Shown here one piece after another: positions 8,019-16,072 of a stretch of DNA of 64,000 nt (within the stretch, counting starts at the first letter, position 1; each line of letters opens with the position of its first letter). The stretch is from Sphingomicrobium marinum (GTDB taxonomy: Bacteria; Pseudomonadota; Alphaproteobacteria; Sphingomonadales; Sphingomonadaceae): the NCBI RefSeq assembly GCF_026157105.1, contig NZ_JANPVQ010000001.1, positions 2,101,501-2,165,500 of the forward strand, in the 5' to 3' direction. A program made the position numbers and the translations under genes. The notes under the pieces are model-generated. The model worked only from the letters and a program-made list of their open reading frames with translations. It searched no databases and had not been told where the DNA came from.

Positions 8019-9736
8019 CGCATTTTGACGTAGCGTCCGGGCGCGTCCTCGATCGGCTTTAGCTTGCCCTTACCGGGGATACGCGCGCCCTTGGCCTCGA
8101 CCTTCTTCTTGCCGAGGCTCTCGATCCAGCCCTTCCAATCGGGCCACCAGCTGCCTTCGTGGCGCGTCGCGCCTTTCTTGTAGGCGTTCAGGCTGGTCGG
8201 CCCCGTTTCGTTGATCGAGTAGTGGTATTTCTTGGCCGCGGGCGGATTGACCACGCCCGCGATATGCCCCGAGCCCGCCAGCACGAAGCGCTTGGGCCCG
8301 CTGACATGGTCCATCATTTTCCACACGCTTGAGGGCGGCGCGATGTGATCCTGTTCGCCCGCCTGGATATAGACCGGGGTCTTGATGCTCGAAAGGTCAA
8401 CCGGCTGGCCGAGCACCTTGATCGCACCCGGTTCGATCATCTTGTTCTCGCGATATAGCCGCTGCAGGTAATCGCGGTGCCATTCGCCCGGCAGGTTGGT
8501 GACATCGCTGTTCCAGTGCAGCAGGTCGAAGGCGCGCGGCTCCTTACCCATCAGGTAATTATTGACGACATAATTCCAGATGAGGTCGCGCCCGCGCAGC
8601 AGGTTGAACGTCGCCGCCAGCACGCGCCCGTCGAGCACGCCAGTTTCCGCCGTCAGCTGCTCGAGCGTCGCCATTGTTTCATCACCCAGAAACGCCTTGA
8701 GATCGCCCGCCTCGCTAAAATCGACCTGCGCGGTGAAGAAGGTCGCGCTCTTCACGCGGTGCGCCTCATTGGCGGCGTGCATCGCCGCCAGCGTCATCGC
8801 CAGCACCGTACCGGCCACGCAATAGCCGATCGTGTGGACGCTCTCTACGTCCAGCAACTCGCGCACCTGGTTGATGGCATCGACCTGCGCGGCGCAATAA
8901 TCATCCATGCCGATATCGGCGAGGCTCTCGTCAGCCGATTTCCAGCTTACCATGAACAGCGAAATGCCCTGGTCCACCGCCCATTTGACGAAGCTTTTTT
9001 CGGGCGTCAGGTCGAGGATATAGAAGCGGTTGATCCACGGGGGAAAGATGACGACCGGCGTCTCGAGCACCTTGTCGGTGGTCGGCGCATAATGGATCAG
9101 CTGGAATAGCGGCGTTTCGTAGATCACCTTGCCCGGCGTGGTGGCGAGATCCTTGCCCAGTTCGAACGCGCCTTCGGGGCTTTGCGTCAGCTGGCCTGCC
9201 GCCATGTCGGCGAAGAAGTTCTGCATCCCCTTGGCGATGCTCTCGCCCCCCGTTTCGGCCGCGTGCGCCATCACTTCGGGGTTGGTCAGCATGAAATTGG
9301 CCGGGCTCATCGCATCGACGAATTCCTTGGTCGCGAATTTCAATCGTTCGTGGACATTCTCGTCGAGCCCGTCGACTGCATCGACCGTTCCCATCATCTG
9401 TTCGGACCACGCCAGATAAGTCTGCCGCATCTGGTCGAAGACCGGATTCTTCGACCATTCCTCGGCGGAAAAGCGGCGGTCCTTCTGCTGTCCTGCGGCT
9501 TCGAACTGGCGCATCATTTCGCCCCAGCTTTCCAGCCCCTTCGACCAGGCTTCGGCGCCCGCTTCCATCCATTGCATCGCATCGGGACCCATCGGGTTCT
9601 GCGCGTCGGGCGGCGCCATGCCGAAGCCCGGCGTCTTGGTGCCTTTCTCCAGCCCTTCGGCCCAGGCCTTCATCCACATCTGCTGGGTCTTGCCCATCAC
9701 GGCGGCCCAGTCCTGCCAGTCGTTCTTTTCCGTCAT
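8015..9736 (-). CDS. phaC: class I poly(3-hydroxyalkanoate) synthase PhaC
   Basis: PhaC polymerises (R)-3-hydroxyacyl-CoA into PHA at the granule surface. The 573-aa length is typical of class I. An N-terminal helical PhaC_N region is followed by an alpha/beta-hydrolase core with the lipase-like box GYCVAG (Cys306 nucleophile), Asp463 in AGEQDHIAPP and His491 in GSGHIAGVVNPP, giving the Cys-Asp-His triad. phaA and phaB are not adjacent; a phasin lies at 1416-2201. The start at 9736 is divergent from the TRIC channel gene. Confidence 0.97.
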   Translation of the reverse strand: MTEKNDWQDWAAVMGKTQQMWMKAWAEGLEKGTKTPGFGMAPPDAQNPMGPDAMQWMEAGAEAWSKGLESWGEMMRQFEAAGQQKDRRFSAEEWSKNPVFDQMRQTYLAWSEQMMGTVDAVDGLDENVHERLKFATKEFVDAMSPANFMLTNPEVMAHAAETGGESIAKGMQNFFADMAAGQLTQSPEGAFELGKDLATTPGKVIYETPLFQLIHYAPTTDKVLETPVVIFPPWINRFYILDLTPEKSFVKWAVDQGISLFMVSWKSADESLADIGMDDYCAAQVDAINQVRELLDVESVHTIGYCVAGTVLAMTLAAMHAANEAHRVKSATFFTAQVDFSEAGDLKAFLGDETMATLEQLTAETGVLDGRVLAATFNLLRGRDLIWNYVVNNYLMGKEPRAFDLLHWNSDVTNLPGEWHRDYLQRLYRENKMIEPGAIKVLGQPVDLSSIKTPVYIQAGEQDHIAPPSSVWKMMDHVSGPKRFVLAGSGHIAGVVNPPAAKKYHYSINETGPTSLNAYKKGATRHEGSWWPDWKGWIESLGKKKVEAKGARIPGKGKLKPIEDAPGRYVKMR

Positions 9737-9790
9737 GATTGCCCCATAACACCCATTGCAGTCGCTTTACATGCCGCGCATGAAACGGAC

Positions 9791-10411
9791 ATGGAAACGG
9801 CATTGATCCCTCCCGGCCCGCTGGTCGCGCTCGATTATCTCGGCATCGCGGTATTCGCGCTGTCGGGCGCGCTCGTCGCGGCGGACAAGAAGCAGACGCT
9901 GGTGACATTTATCTTCTTCGCTGTCCTAACCGGTGTAGGCGGCGGGACGGTGCGCGACCTCTTAATCGGCGCCCCGGTATTCTGGATGCGCAACAACGAA
10001 ACGCTATTGGTCTGCGTCGCCGCGGGCCTGCTCGTCTGGTTCTTTCACGGTGCCAAGCGAACGCAAAAGTGGATCGACTGGTTCGACGCGTTGGGGCTTG
10101 CCGCCTATGCGGTCTACGGCGCATCCAAGGCGCTGCGATACGACATTGCTCCGTTGCCGGCGCTGGCGATGGGCGTCATCACCGCGTGCGTCGGCGGCAT
10201 CATCCGCGACGTCATCGCGGGCCAGCCCTCGATCGTCATGCGCCCCGAGCTTTACGTCACCGCCGCGGCGCTCGCCGCCGGCCTCTATGTCGGGCTGACC
10301 TTCATGGGAACGCCCGTCCTTATCGCGGCATTGGTCGGGGGGCTCGCAGGATTTGGCCTGCGCGCCGCCGCCATTGCCAAAGGTATCTCGCTTCCGGCTT
10401 ACAAAGGCTGA
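9791..10411 (+). CDS. TRIC/UPF0126 family cation channel protein
   Basis: The 206-aa inner-membrane protein has six to seven hydrophobic helices in two homologous halves, each with a glycine kink followed by RD: GVGGGTVRDLL (around residue 47) and CVGGIIRDVI (around 135). This repeat is the signature of UPF0126, the prokaryotic TRIC potassium channel family (YadS/YicG-like). The start METALIPPG at 9791 is chosen over upstream antisense-to-phaC sequence. The aminotransferase gene begins 3 bases after its stop. Confidence 0.87.
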   Translation: METALIPPGPLVALDYLGIAVFALSGALVAADKKQTLVTFIFFAVLTGVGGGTVRDLLIGAPVFWMRNNETLLVCVAAGLLVWFFHGAKRTQKWIDWFDALGLAAYAVYGASKALRYDIAPLPALAMGVITACVGGIIRDVIAGQPSIVMRPELYVTAAALAAGLYVGLTFMGTPVLIAALVGGLAGFGLRAAAIAKGISLPAYKG

Positions 10412-10413
10412 TC

Positions 10414-11592
10414 ATGTCCGAAGAATATTACCGTATCCGCCGCCTCCCGCCCTACGTGTTCGCCGAAGTGAATGCGATGAAAGCCGCCGCCCGCCAGCGC
10501 GGCGAGGATATTATCGACCTTGGCATGGGCAATCCCGACGGGATGCCGCCCAAACACGTGATCGACAAGCTGGCCGAGGTCGCCCAGTCGCCGACCGCGC
10601 ATCGTTATAGCGCCAGCATGGGGATCAAGGGGCTGCGCAAGGCCCAGGCCGACTATTACCAGCGTCGCTGGAACGTCGATCTCGATCCGGAAAGCGAGGT
10701 GTGCGTCACGCTCGGATCGAAGGAGGGTTTCGCCAACCTCGCGCAGGCCATCACCGCGCCGGGCGATGTCGTGCTGACCCCTAACCCGAGCTATCCGATC
10801 CACCATTTCGGCTTCATCATCGCGGGCGCCGCGATCCGCTCGATCCCCGCTGCGCCCGGCCCGCTCTTCTTCGAAAAGCTCGAGCTTGCGATGCGCTACA
10901 CCGTGCCGCGGCCCAAGGTGTTGGTGGTCGGCTATCCCTCCAACCCGACGGCCTACACCGCCGATCTCCAGTTCTATGAAGATCTCGTCGCCTTCGCCAA
11001 GGAGGCAGGCCTCGTCATCATTTCCGATCTCGCTTACGCCGAAATTTACTTCGGCGACGAACCCACGCCATCGCTGCTGCAGGTCGAAGGCGCGAAGGAC
11101 ATTGCGGTCGAATTCACCAGCATGTCGAAGACCTATTCGATGGCCGGCTGGCGCATGGGTTTTGCCGTGGGCAACGAGAAGATGATTTCCGCGCTCAAGC
11201 GCGTGAAGTCCTATCTCGATTACGGCGCTTTCACCCCGATCCAGGCCGCCGCGGTTGCCGCGCTCAACGGTCCGCAAGACTGTGTCGAGGCCAACCGCCA
11301 GCTCTACAAAAAGCGCCGCGACGTGATGGTCGAATCCTTCGGTCGCGCCGGCTGGGAGATCCCGCCCCCGCCTGCCTCGATGTTCGCCTGGGCCAAGATC
11401 CCCGAACAGTTTGCGCACTTGGGCTGCATGGAATTCTCCAAGCGCCTGCTGACCGAGGCGCACGTCGCCGTCGCCCCGGGGATTGGCTTCGGCGAAGAAG
11501 GCGAAGGCTATGTCCGTCTCGCGATGGTCGAAAACGAACAGCGCATCCGCCAGGCCGCAAAGGGTGTAAAGGCGATGTTGCAAAATGGCTGA
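10414..11592 (+). CDS. alaC: AlaC-like class I/II aminotransferase
   Basis: This PLP-dependent fold-type I aminotransferase is 392 aa. The Schiff-base lysine is Lys239 in SMSKTYSMAGWRMGF. NPSYPIH, PSNPTA and DLAYAEIYF are cofactor- and substrate-binding blocks shared by AlaC (glutamate-pyruvate aminotransferase) and LL-diaminopimelate aminotransferase relatives. The N-terminus RIRRLPPYVFAEVNAMK closely resembles AlaC. Substrate is inferred by resemblance. It begins 3 bases after the TRIC gene, and its last 8 bases overlap the following orphan gene. Confidence 0.85.
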   Translation: MSEEYYRIRRLPPYVFAEVNAMKAAARQRGEDIIDLGMGNPDGMPPKHVIDKLAEVAQSPTAHRYSASMGIKGLRKAQADYYQRRWNVDLDPESEVCVTLGSKEGFANLAQAITAPGDVVLTPNPSYPIHHFGFIIAGAAIRSIPAAPGPLFFEKLELAMRYTVPRPKVLVVGYPSNPTAYTADLQFYEDLVAFAKEAGLVIISDLAYAEIYFGDEPTPSLLQVEGAKDIAVEFTSMSKTYSMAGWRMGFAVGNEKMISALKRVKSYLDYGAFTPIQAAAVAALNGPQDCVEANRQLYKKRRDVMVESFGRAGWEIPPPPASMFAWAKIPEQFAHLGCMEFSKRLLTEAHVAVAPGIGFGEEGEGYVRLAMVENEQRIRQAAKGVKAMLQNG

Positions 11593-12397
11593 GTCTAAAG
11601 AATTCGAGGTCACAGACCGCCTCGAGAAAAAGAAGACACATCTCATTTGGCTCTCCTTGGCCGCTGTGTTCGTATCCGCTGGGGGAGTGAATTTCGCTGT
11701 TTGGCCGCCGGAGCCCGGTTCGATTGTGTCGACGTATGTTGGCATACGCCTAGCGCCTGTGGTCCCATTGGCGCTGCTTGCATTTGCCTTACCGTGGCAG
11801 GCTTGGAACTACTTTCATGAATGGCGGAAAGTCAGAGAAGAGCATTTCGAATATCTTTCTTTGTTGGAAGGTTTGGGCTTCACCGATACAATCGAAAAAC
11901 TTGCAACGCGCTATTCTGACATACTCTCTACGCTAGAAGACTTACTCCGCGTCGAGGTCCAAACTGCGGAATACCAAAAGCTCCTTCATACAATTGAAGC
12001 ACACGGCAAAGTTGTGCAGTCTTGTTTCGAAAGCCTCAACCCAGGCGGGAATCCCGACATTGCGCCTGAAAAGGATCGGGTGCCCGCATTCTTCCTAAAT
12101 AAGATTGATGATCAAAGAGATAAGGTCTCGCGATCGCTCTTGGAAGTCGTCAGCGCCGTTAAAAGCGACAAGTTGACTACGGCTTTGACAGTAAGAGACC
12201 AGAAAGATGCCACAGCGAATCTTGCCGCTGAGATTTCTAAGTTGAATAATTTGCTAGAGAAGTTCGACAGTGTGATTGACGACATATCGACACAACAAAA
12301 GATCGAATGGGTGACGCTCCATTCCGCTCCATTCGTTTTCGCTGTTTTTGGTTGGCTGATGATCCTTGGCCGCGGATTACTGCATGCAATCAATTAG
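11585..12397 (+). CDS. hypothetical membrane-anchored coiled-coil protein, 270 aa, AT-richer
   Basis: I do not recognise this protein. Two hydrophobic segments lie near the N-terminus (about residues 20-40 and 52-72) and a third near the C-terminus (about 247-266). They enclose a ~170-residue hydrophilic helical region with heptad-like stretches (EISKLNNLLEKFDSVIDDIS). Codon use is visibly AT-richer than in its neighbours, with many AAA, GAA and ATT codons, which suggests horizontal acquisition or weak selection. Its start lies inside the end of the aminotransferase gene (8-base overlap). Confidence 0.7.
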   Translation: MAESKEFEVTDRLEKKKTHLIWLSLAAVFVSAGGVNFAVWPPEPGSIVSTYVGIRLAPVVPLALLAFALPWQAWNYFHEWRKVREEHFEYLSLLEGLGFTDTIEKLATRYSDILSTLEDLLRVEVQTAEYQKLLHTIEAHGKVVQSCFESLNPGGNPDIAPEKDRVPAFFLNKIDDQRDKVSRSLLEVVSAVKSDKLTTALTVRDQKDATANLAAEISKLNNLLEKFDSVIDDISTQQKIEWVTLHSAPFVFAVFGWLMILGRGLLHAIN

Positions 12398-12538
12398 GCT
12401 AATTTTCCCTTTACCTTCAGCGCCATCGCGGCGTTAACGCCCAAAGCCTTAAAGTGAGCGACGAATCGCCCACCATCTTGTTCACGTGCGCACCGCTGCC
12501 CCTATGGTAGCGGTTCGCCCCCAGTATCGGAGTCAGTG

Positions 12539-13126
12539 ATGCAGCGCCGTTTGGTTCCCCCTGTAGCCGCGATCGTTTTCGCGCTCGGCGCATGTACGAC
12601 ATCGGCACCCGACGTCCCCGTTGCGGAGGTGAAGCCCCCCGCCGCCACAGGGTTCGTCATGCCCGAAGGATATCGCTGGAGCCGGGGCGATGCGCCTGCA
12701 TCGCACAGCGCGATGCAGGCGCAATTCGGCGTCGCGACCATCAGCCCCAACAAGTATCGCTGGGCCGATACGGTGCCTGAAGAAGGTGAGGTACGCCTCG
12801 TCGTCGATCTCAAGGAACAGCTGATCTATGCCTGGAAGGGCGACACGCTGGTCGGGGCTGCGTCAATCTCCTCGGGCAAGGAAGGCAAGGAAACGCCGCT
12901 CGGTTTCTGGACGATCGAATCCAAGCATAAACGTTATTTCAGCCGCAAATATGACAACGCGCCGATGCCCTATTTCCAGCGCTGGGACGAATTCGGCATC
13001 GGTGTCCATGGCGGGCACAATCCCGGTTATCCGGCTAGCCGCGGCTGTGTGCGCGTGCCCGAACAATTCGCCGCCAAGCTGTTCGCGCTGACCGCCAAGG
13101 GCACCGAGGTCACGATCGAGGGCTAA
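12539..13126 (+). CDS. L,D-transpeptidase (YkuD domain) lipoprotein
   Basis: L,D-transpeptidases form 3-3 peptidoglycan cross-links or attach proteins to peptidoglycan in the periplasm. The 195-aa product has a lipoprotein signal (VFALGAC, Cys at ~20) and then a YkuD domain from about residue 85 (RLVVDLKEQLIYAWKGD). The catalytic motif HGGHNPGYPASRGCVRVP supplies His, Ser and the Cys nucleophile. ATG 12539 and GTG 12536 are alternative starts. A perfect hairpin lies inside the gene at 12691-12723. Confidence 0.92.
   Translation: MQRRLVPPVAAIVFALGACTTSAPDVPVAEVKPPAATGFVMPEGYRWSRGDAPASHSAMQAQFGVATISPNKYRWADTVPEEGEVRLVVDLKEQLIYAWKGDTLVGAASISSGKEGKETPLGFWTIESKHKRYFSRKYDNAPMPYFQRWDEFGIGVHGGHNPGYPASRGCVRVPEQFAAKLFALTAKGTEVTIEG
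12691..12723. repeat. perfect 14-bp inverted repeat with 5-base loop
   Basis: TGCGCCTGCATCGC at 12691-12704 is perfectly complementary to 12710-12723 with a 5-base spacer (12705-12709). It lies inside the L,D-transpeptidase coding region, between the lipoprotein signal and the catalytic domain. There is no T-run, so it is not a canonical terminator. Confidence 0.9.
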
Positions 13127-13137
13127 GCCCCTTGCCA

Positions 13138-13647
13138 ATGATCGGGGCGCAGGCCATCTGCGCACGCATGATCGAGAGCAGCCTACAAGATACCTATGTC
13201 GTCCTGGGCCTTGGCCCCGTGATCGAACTGGCGCTTGCGCCCGTCTTCCTGCTGGTCGCCATCGGCAGCTTTCTCAACGTGTGCGCAGGTCGCCTAGCGC
13301 GCGTCGTCGATCGCGCGCGCAAGCTCGAACCGCTCGTCCTTCAGGCGCGTGGCACCGAACATGACCTGCTCGTCGAAGAAGCGCGCCTGCTGGACAAGCG
13401 CATCGGGACGATCAACCGCGCCATCCTGATGGCGGTAATCGCCGCGATCCTGACGGTTGGCCTCGTGTTCGTCCTGTTTGGCGCAGGGCTTGCCGGGCTC
13501 GATCTGGGCGACCTCATCGCCTTGATGTTCATGGCGGGCGTGGCCGCGCTTGGCAGCAGCTTCGCGCTATTCCTGATCGAGACGCGCCTCGCCATCCGCA
13601 TGGTGCGAGTGCCGCGGCGCATCCTTACCCACGAAGAAGAAGCCTAG
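13138..13647 (+). CDS. DUF2721 family membrane protein
   Basis: The ~169-aa membrane protein has a hydrophobic segment near residues 22-45, a basic cytoplasmic helix (LNVCAGRLARVVDRARKLE), and two further hydrophobic segments (about 95-120 and 125-150). This layout and the NVCAGRLARVVDR block match DUF2721, whose function is unknown. The ATG at 13138 is used; a Met ten codons on (MIESSLQ) may be the true start. The TAG stop is shared with the convergent neighbour as CTAG (13644-13647). Confidence 0.78.
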   Translation: MIGAQAICARMIESSLQDTYVVLGLGPVIELALAPVFLLVAIGSFLNVCAGRLARVVDRARKLEPLVLQARGTEHDLLVEEARLLDKRIGTINRAILMAVIAAILTVGLVFVLFGAGLAGLDLGDLIALMFMAGVAALGSSFALFLIETRLAIRMVRVPRRILTHEEEA

Positions 13648-14060
13648 GCGTCGGCCTTCTTGGCCAGCATTCCCGTCGGCAGCACCAGCAGTGCCACGAC
13701 GAACGCCAGCGCCAGCAGCGCGCCGATTGCACCCAGGAACGCCACCGCGCCAAAGCTCAGCGCGATAAAGATGAGCAGCGTCACCAGCCCGGGCAGCCCG
13801 ATATCGCGGCCCCGCTTGGCGATGATGTTCAAAGCGGCGATTTGCATGGCGACGACCAGCAGCATCAATAGTCCGCTCTTGGCCGGTCCCATCGCGTTGA
13901 TTTTCGCCGCCGCTTCCCGACTGCCGACTTCCATGCCGCCAAAGGCGATGAATACGATCGCAAGGCCTACGACCACGATGCCGGCATAAAGCAGCGCGAA
14001 GCGCCCGCGGCCCAGCGTGCCCTTGGTCCAGTCGCCGAAATAATCCGAAATCATGCGCAT
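13644..14060 (-). CDS. DUF805-like small membrane protein
   Basis: The 138-aa protein opens MRMISDYFGDWTKGTLGRGRFALLY and has four hydrophobic helices. The block AKRGRDIGLPGLVTLL resembles the R-x-H-D-x-G region of DUF805 membrane proteins, so I assign it there with reservation. The C-terminus is short and basic (LAKKADA). Function is unknown. It lies downstream of the 84-aa membrane protein on the same strand with a 60-base gap. Confidence 0.65.
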   Translation of the reverse strand: MRMISDYFGDWTKGTLGRGRFALLYAGIVVVGLAIVFIAFGGMEVGSREAAAKINAMGPAKSGLLMLLVVAMQIAALNIIAKRGRDIGLPGLVTLLIFIALSFGAVAFLGAIGALLALAFVVALLVLPTGMLAKKADA

Positions 14061-14120
14061 CCCCGAAGTTAATAAAGGTCGCCGAAGCAGATGCGGTTTT
14101 TCGAAGGTAAAGACAAGCGC

Positions 14121-14375
14121 TTACCGCGCATGACCCCGCTGATTGCGCTTCGCGAGATAGGCCGCAAACCAGAGGATCGCGAAAGTCACCAGCGGCGCCG
14201 TAAAGATGGTCAGCTGATCCTGGAACCAGGCGCTCCACGGCAGGCCCAGCGGTTCGAGCACACCGGTAGCGACTTCGACCTTGTCGAAACCAAAGATGCG
14301 AAAGCGCGCGATCGTCCACAGACCAACGCAGACCAGATACACCAGCCCGAAAATGATGGTCAGGAATTTCAGCAT
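14121..14375 (-). CDS. small membrane protein, 84 aa
   Basis: I do not recognise this protein. It has two hydrophobic segments (about residues 3-22 and 55-74) flanking a central amphipathic stretch (FGFDKVEVATGVLEPLGLP), and ends in a basic tail (LAKRNQRGHAR). The start at 14375 is preceded by a purine-rich GGGGGAA ribosome site. It is divergent from glpX. Confidence 0.65.
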   Translation of the reverse strand: MLKFLTIIFGLVYLVCVGLWTIARFRIFGFDKVEVATGVLEPLGLPWSAWFQDQLTIFTAPLVTFAILWFAAYLAKRNQRGHAR

Positions 14376-14491
14376 GATTTCCCCCGGAAATTTAACCTAG
14401 ACTATAATCCTGTTGTTGCTCCTCGACAAGTCGGCAGTCTGTGCCTATCGGGCAGAGCCGCAGCCTCAACTCCATTGCAAGGAAGTCACCC

Positions 14492-15463
14492 ATGCCCCGC
14501 GCCAGTCAGGTCCTCGATCGCGTTCTCGTTCTTGAAATGGTGCGTGTCACCGAGGCGGCGGCCATCGCCGCGTCCAAACTGATCGGTCGCGGCGATGAAA
14601 AGGCGGCCGATGCCGCCGCTGTGGAAGCCATGCGCACCGCGCTTAACAAGCTGCCGATGGACGGCACCGTGGTGATTGGCGAAGGCGAACGCGACGAAGC
14701 GCCGATGCTCTTCATCGGCGAAAAGGTCGGCGAGGCACAGGAAGGCGCGCCCGCGATCGACATCGCGCTCGATCCACTCGAAGGCACAACGATCACCGCC
14801 AAGGCCGGTCCCAACGCGCTTGCAGTTCTCGCCATCGCGGAAAAAGGCTGCCTGCTCAACGCCCCCGACACCTATATGGAAAAGATCGCCGTCGGCCCGG
14901 GGCTTCCCAAGAAAGTCGTGCGGCTGAAGAACAGCGTCGAAGAGAACATCAAGGCGCTCGCCGAAGCAAAGGGCTGCGAGCCCGAAGACATCGTCGCGTG
15001 CGTGCTCGATCGCCCGCGCCACGGCGACATTATTGCCGAATTGCGCCGCCTCGGCTGCGGCATCAAGCTCATCCCCGACGGCGATGTCGCCGGGGTCATC
15101 GCAACAGCCGATCCCGACACCGGCATCGATATCTACATGGGTACGGGCGGTGCACCCGAAGGCGTGCTCGCCGCTGCGGCGCTGCGCTGCGTAGGCGGCC
15201 AGATGGAAGGTCGCCTCGTGTTCCGTAACGACGATGAAAAGGCCCGCGCCCGCCGATGGGGCATCGAGGATCTCGATCGCGTCTATCGCCTCAAGGATAT
15301 GGCCAAGGGCGATTGCATCTTTGCCGCGACCGGCGTTACCGACGGTTCGCTGCTGGAAGGCGTGCGGCGGCTCGCGGGCGGCGGCAAGACGACCGAAACC
15401 ATCGTGATGCGCGCCTCCTCGGGCACCATCCGCACGGTCAGGACCGAGCACCGCAAGGGTTGA
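14492..15463 (+). CDS. glpX: class II fructose-1,6-bisphosphatase GlpX
   Basis: GlpX hydrolyses fructose-1,6-bisphosphate to fructose-6-phosphate in gluconeogenesis. The 323-aa protein has the class II metal- and substrate-binding blocks VVIGEGERDEAPML and DPLEGTTITAKAGPNALAVLA, and YMGTGGAPEGVLAAAAL. The start at 14492 follows AAGGAAG 8 bases upstream; an upstream Met at 14441 adds a non-homologous leader. A gluconeogenic role fits the propionyl-CoA route elsewhere in the window. Confidence 0.95.
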   Translation: MPRASQVLDRVLVLEMVRVTEAAAIAASKLIGRGDEKAADAAAVEAMRTALNKLPMDGTVVIGEGERDEAPMLFIGEKVGEAQEGAPAIDIALDPLEGTTITAKAGPNALAVLAIAEKGCLLNAPDTYMEKIAVGPGLPKKVVRLKNSVEENIKALAEAKGCEPEDIVACVLDRPRHGDIIAELRRLGCGIKLIPDGDVAGVIATADPDTGIDIYMGTGGAPEGVLAAAALRCVGGQMEGRLVFRNDDEKARARRWGIEDLDRVYRLKDMAKGDCIFAATGVTDGSLLEGVRRLAGGGKTTETIVMRASSGTIRTVRTEHRKG

Positions 15464-15520
15464 CGCCCCGGCCGGTCGAAATTTGCTTTGAAAGCGGCAC
15501 ACCGCCGCTAAAGTGAGGGC

Positions 15521-16072
15521 ATGACCAGCGATATCGTCGATCCTGCAGCCGCGCCCGAAGACCGCCCGGCACCCGAGTTCATGACACCCGACCAGCCCGC
15601 CCTGCCCGCCGGACTGCAGCCGGTCGAACGCGCCCATGCCTGGGTGATCCGCTGCCGTTTCGCGATCAGCTGGGCGCCCTTCATGGTCGGCGCGCTGGTG
15701 CTCGACAATTTCGTGTTCGAAGATTTCGCGTGGCGCGGCGCTTTAAGCGCAGCCATCTGGTTCGTCGCTTTGTCAGCGATCATTGTCGCGCCCCAGCGCA
15801 TCTACCGCCGCATCGGCTACCGCCTCGATCCCAGGTCGCTGCGTATCGTCAAGGGATGGCTGTTTCACACCGACACCATTGTCCCCTTCGTTCGCGTCCA
15901 GCATATCGATGTCGCACGCGGACCGCTCGAGAAGATCTTCGGCACCGCCAGCCTGATCGTCCACACGGCGGGCACGCACAACAGCGTCGTGGTGCTCCCC
16001 GGCCTCGAACCCGACCGCGCGAGCGAAATCCGCGAGACCATCCGCGCCCAGATCAAGACGGACTGGCAGTGA
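15521..16072 (+). CDS. bPH2 (YdbS-like) membrane protein
   Basis: The 183-aa protein has an acidic, Pro-rich N-terminus, two hydrophobic segments (about residues 48-65 and 72-92) and a C-terminal bacterial PH-like domain (bPH2/DUF304). The latter contains YRLDPRSLRIVKGWLFHTDT and VPFVRVQHIDVARGPLEKIFGTASL, a typical bPH2 block. YdbS/YdbT pairs in Bacillus protect against sublancin; their role in Gram-negatives is unclear. Its TGA stop overlaps the next gene's GTG (GTGA, 16069-16072). Confidence 0.85.
   Translation: MTSDIVDPAAAPEDRPAPEFMTPDQPALPAGLQPVERAHAWVIRCRFAISWAPFMVGALVLDNFVFEDFAWRGALSAAIWFVALSAIIVAPQRIYRRIGYRLDPRSLRIVKGWLFHTDTIVPFVRVQHIDVARGPLEKIFGTASLIVHTAGTHNSVVVLPGLEPDRASEIRETIRAQIKTDWQ

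Noticed and set aside
10399-11745. 448-codon open frame antisense to the aminotransferase
   Set aside because: It overlaps a confirmed PLP enzyme with active-site lysine; it is a GC-phase shadow.
11585-12397. toxin-antitoxin or defence gene reading of the AT-richer orphan
   Set aside because: There is no partner gene, nuclease, NTPase or DNA-binding motif; only transmembrane and helical character can be supported.
12417-12608. short minus-strand frame in the gap before the L,D-transpeptidase
   Set aside because: It overlaps the lipoprotein signal region of a confirmed gene, has no ribosome site, and codes for a biased Arg/Gly peptide.
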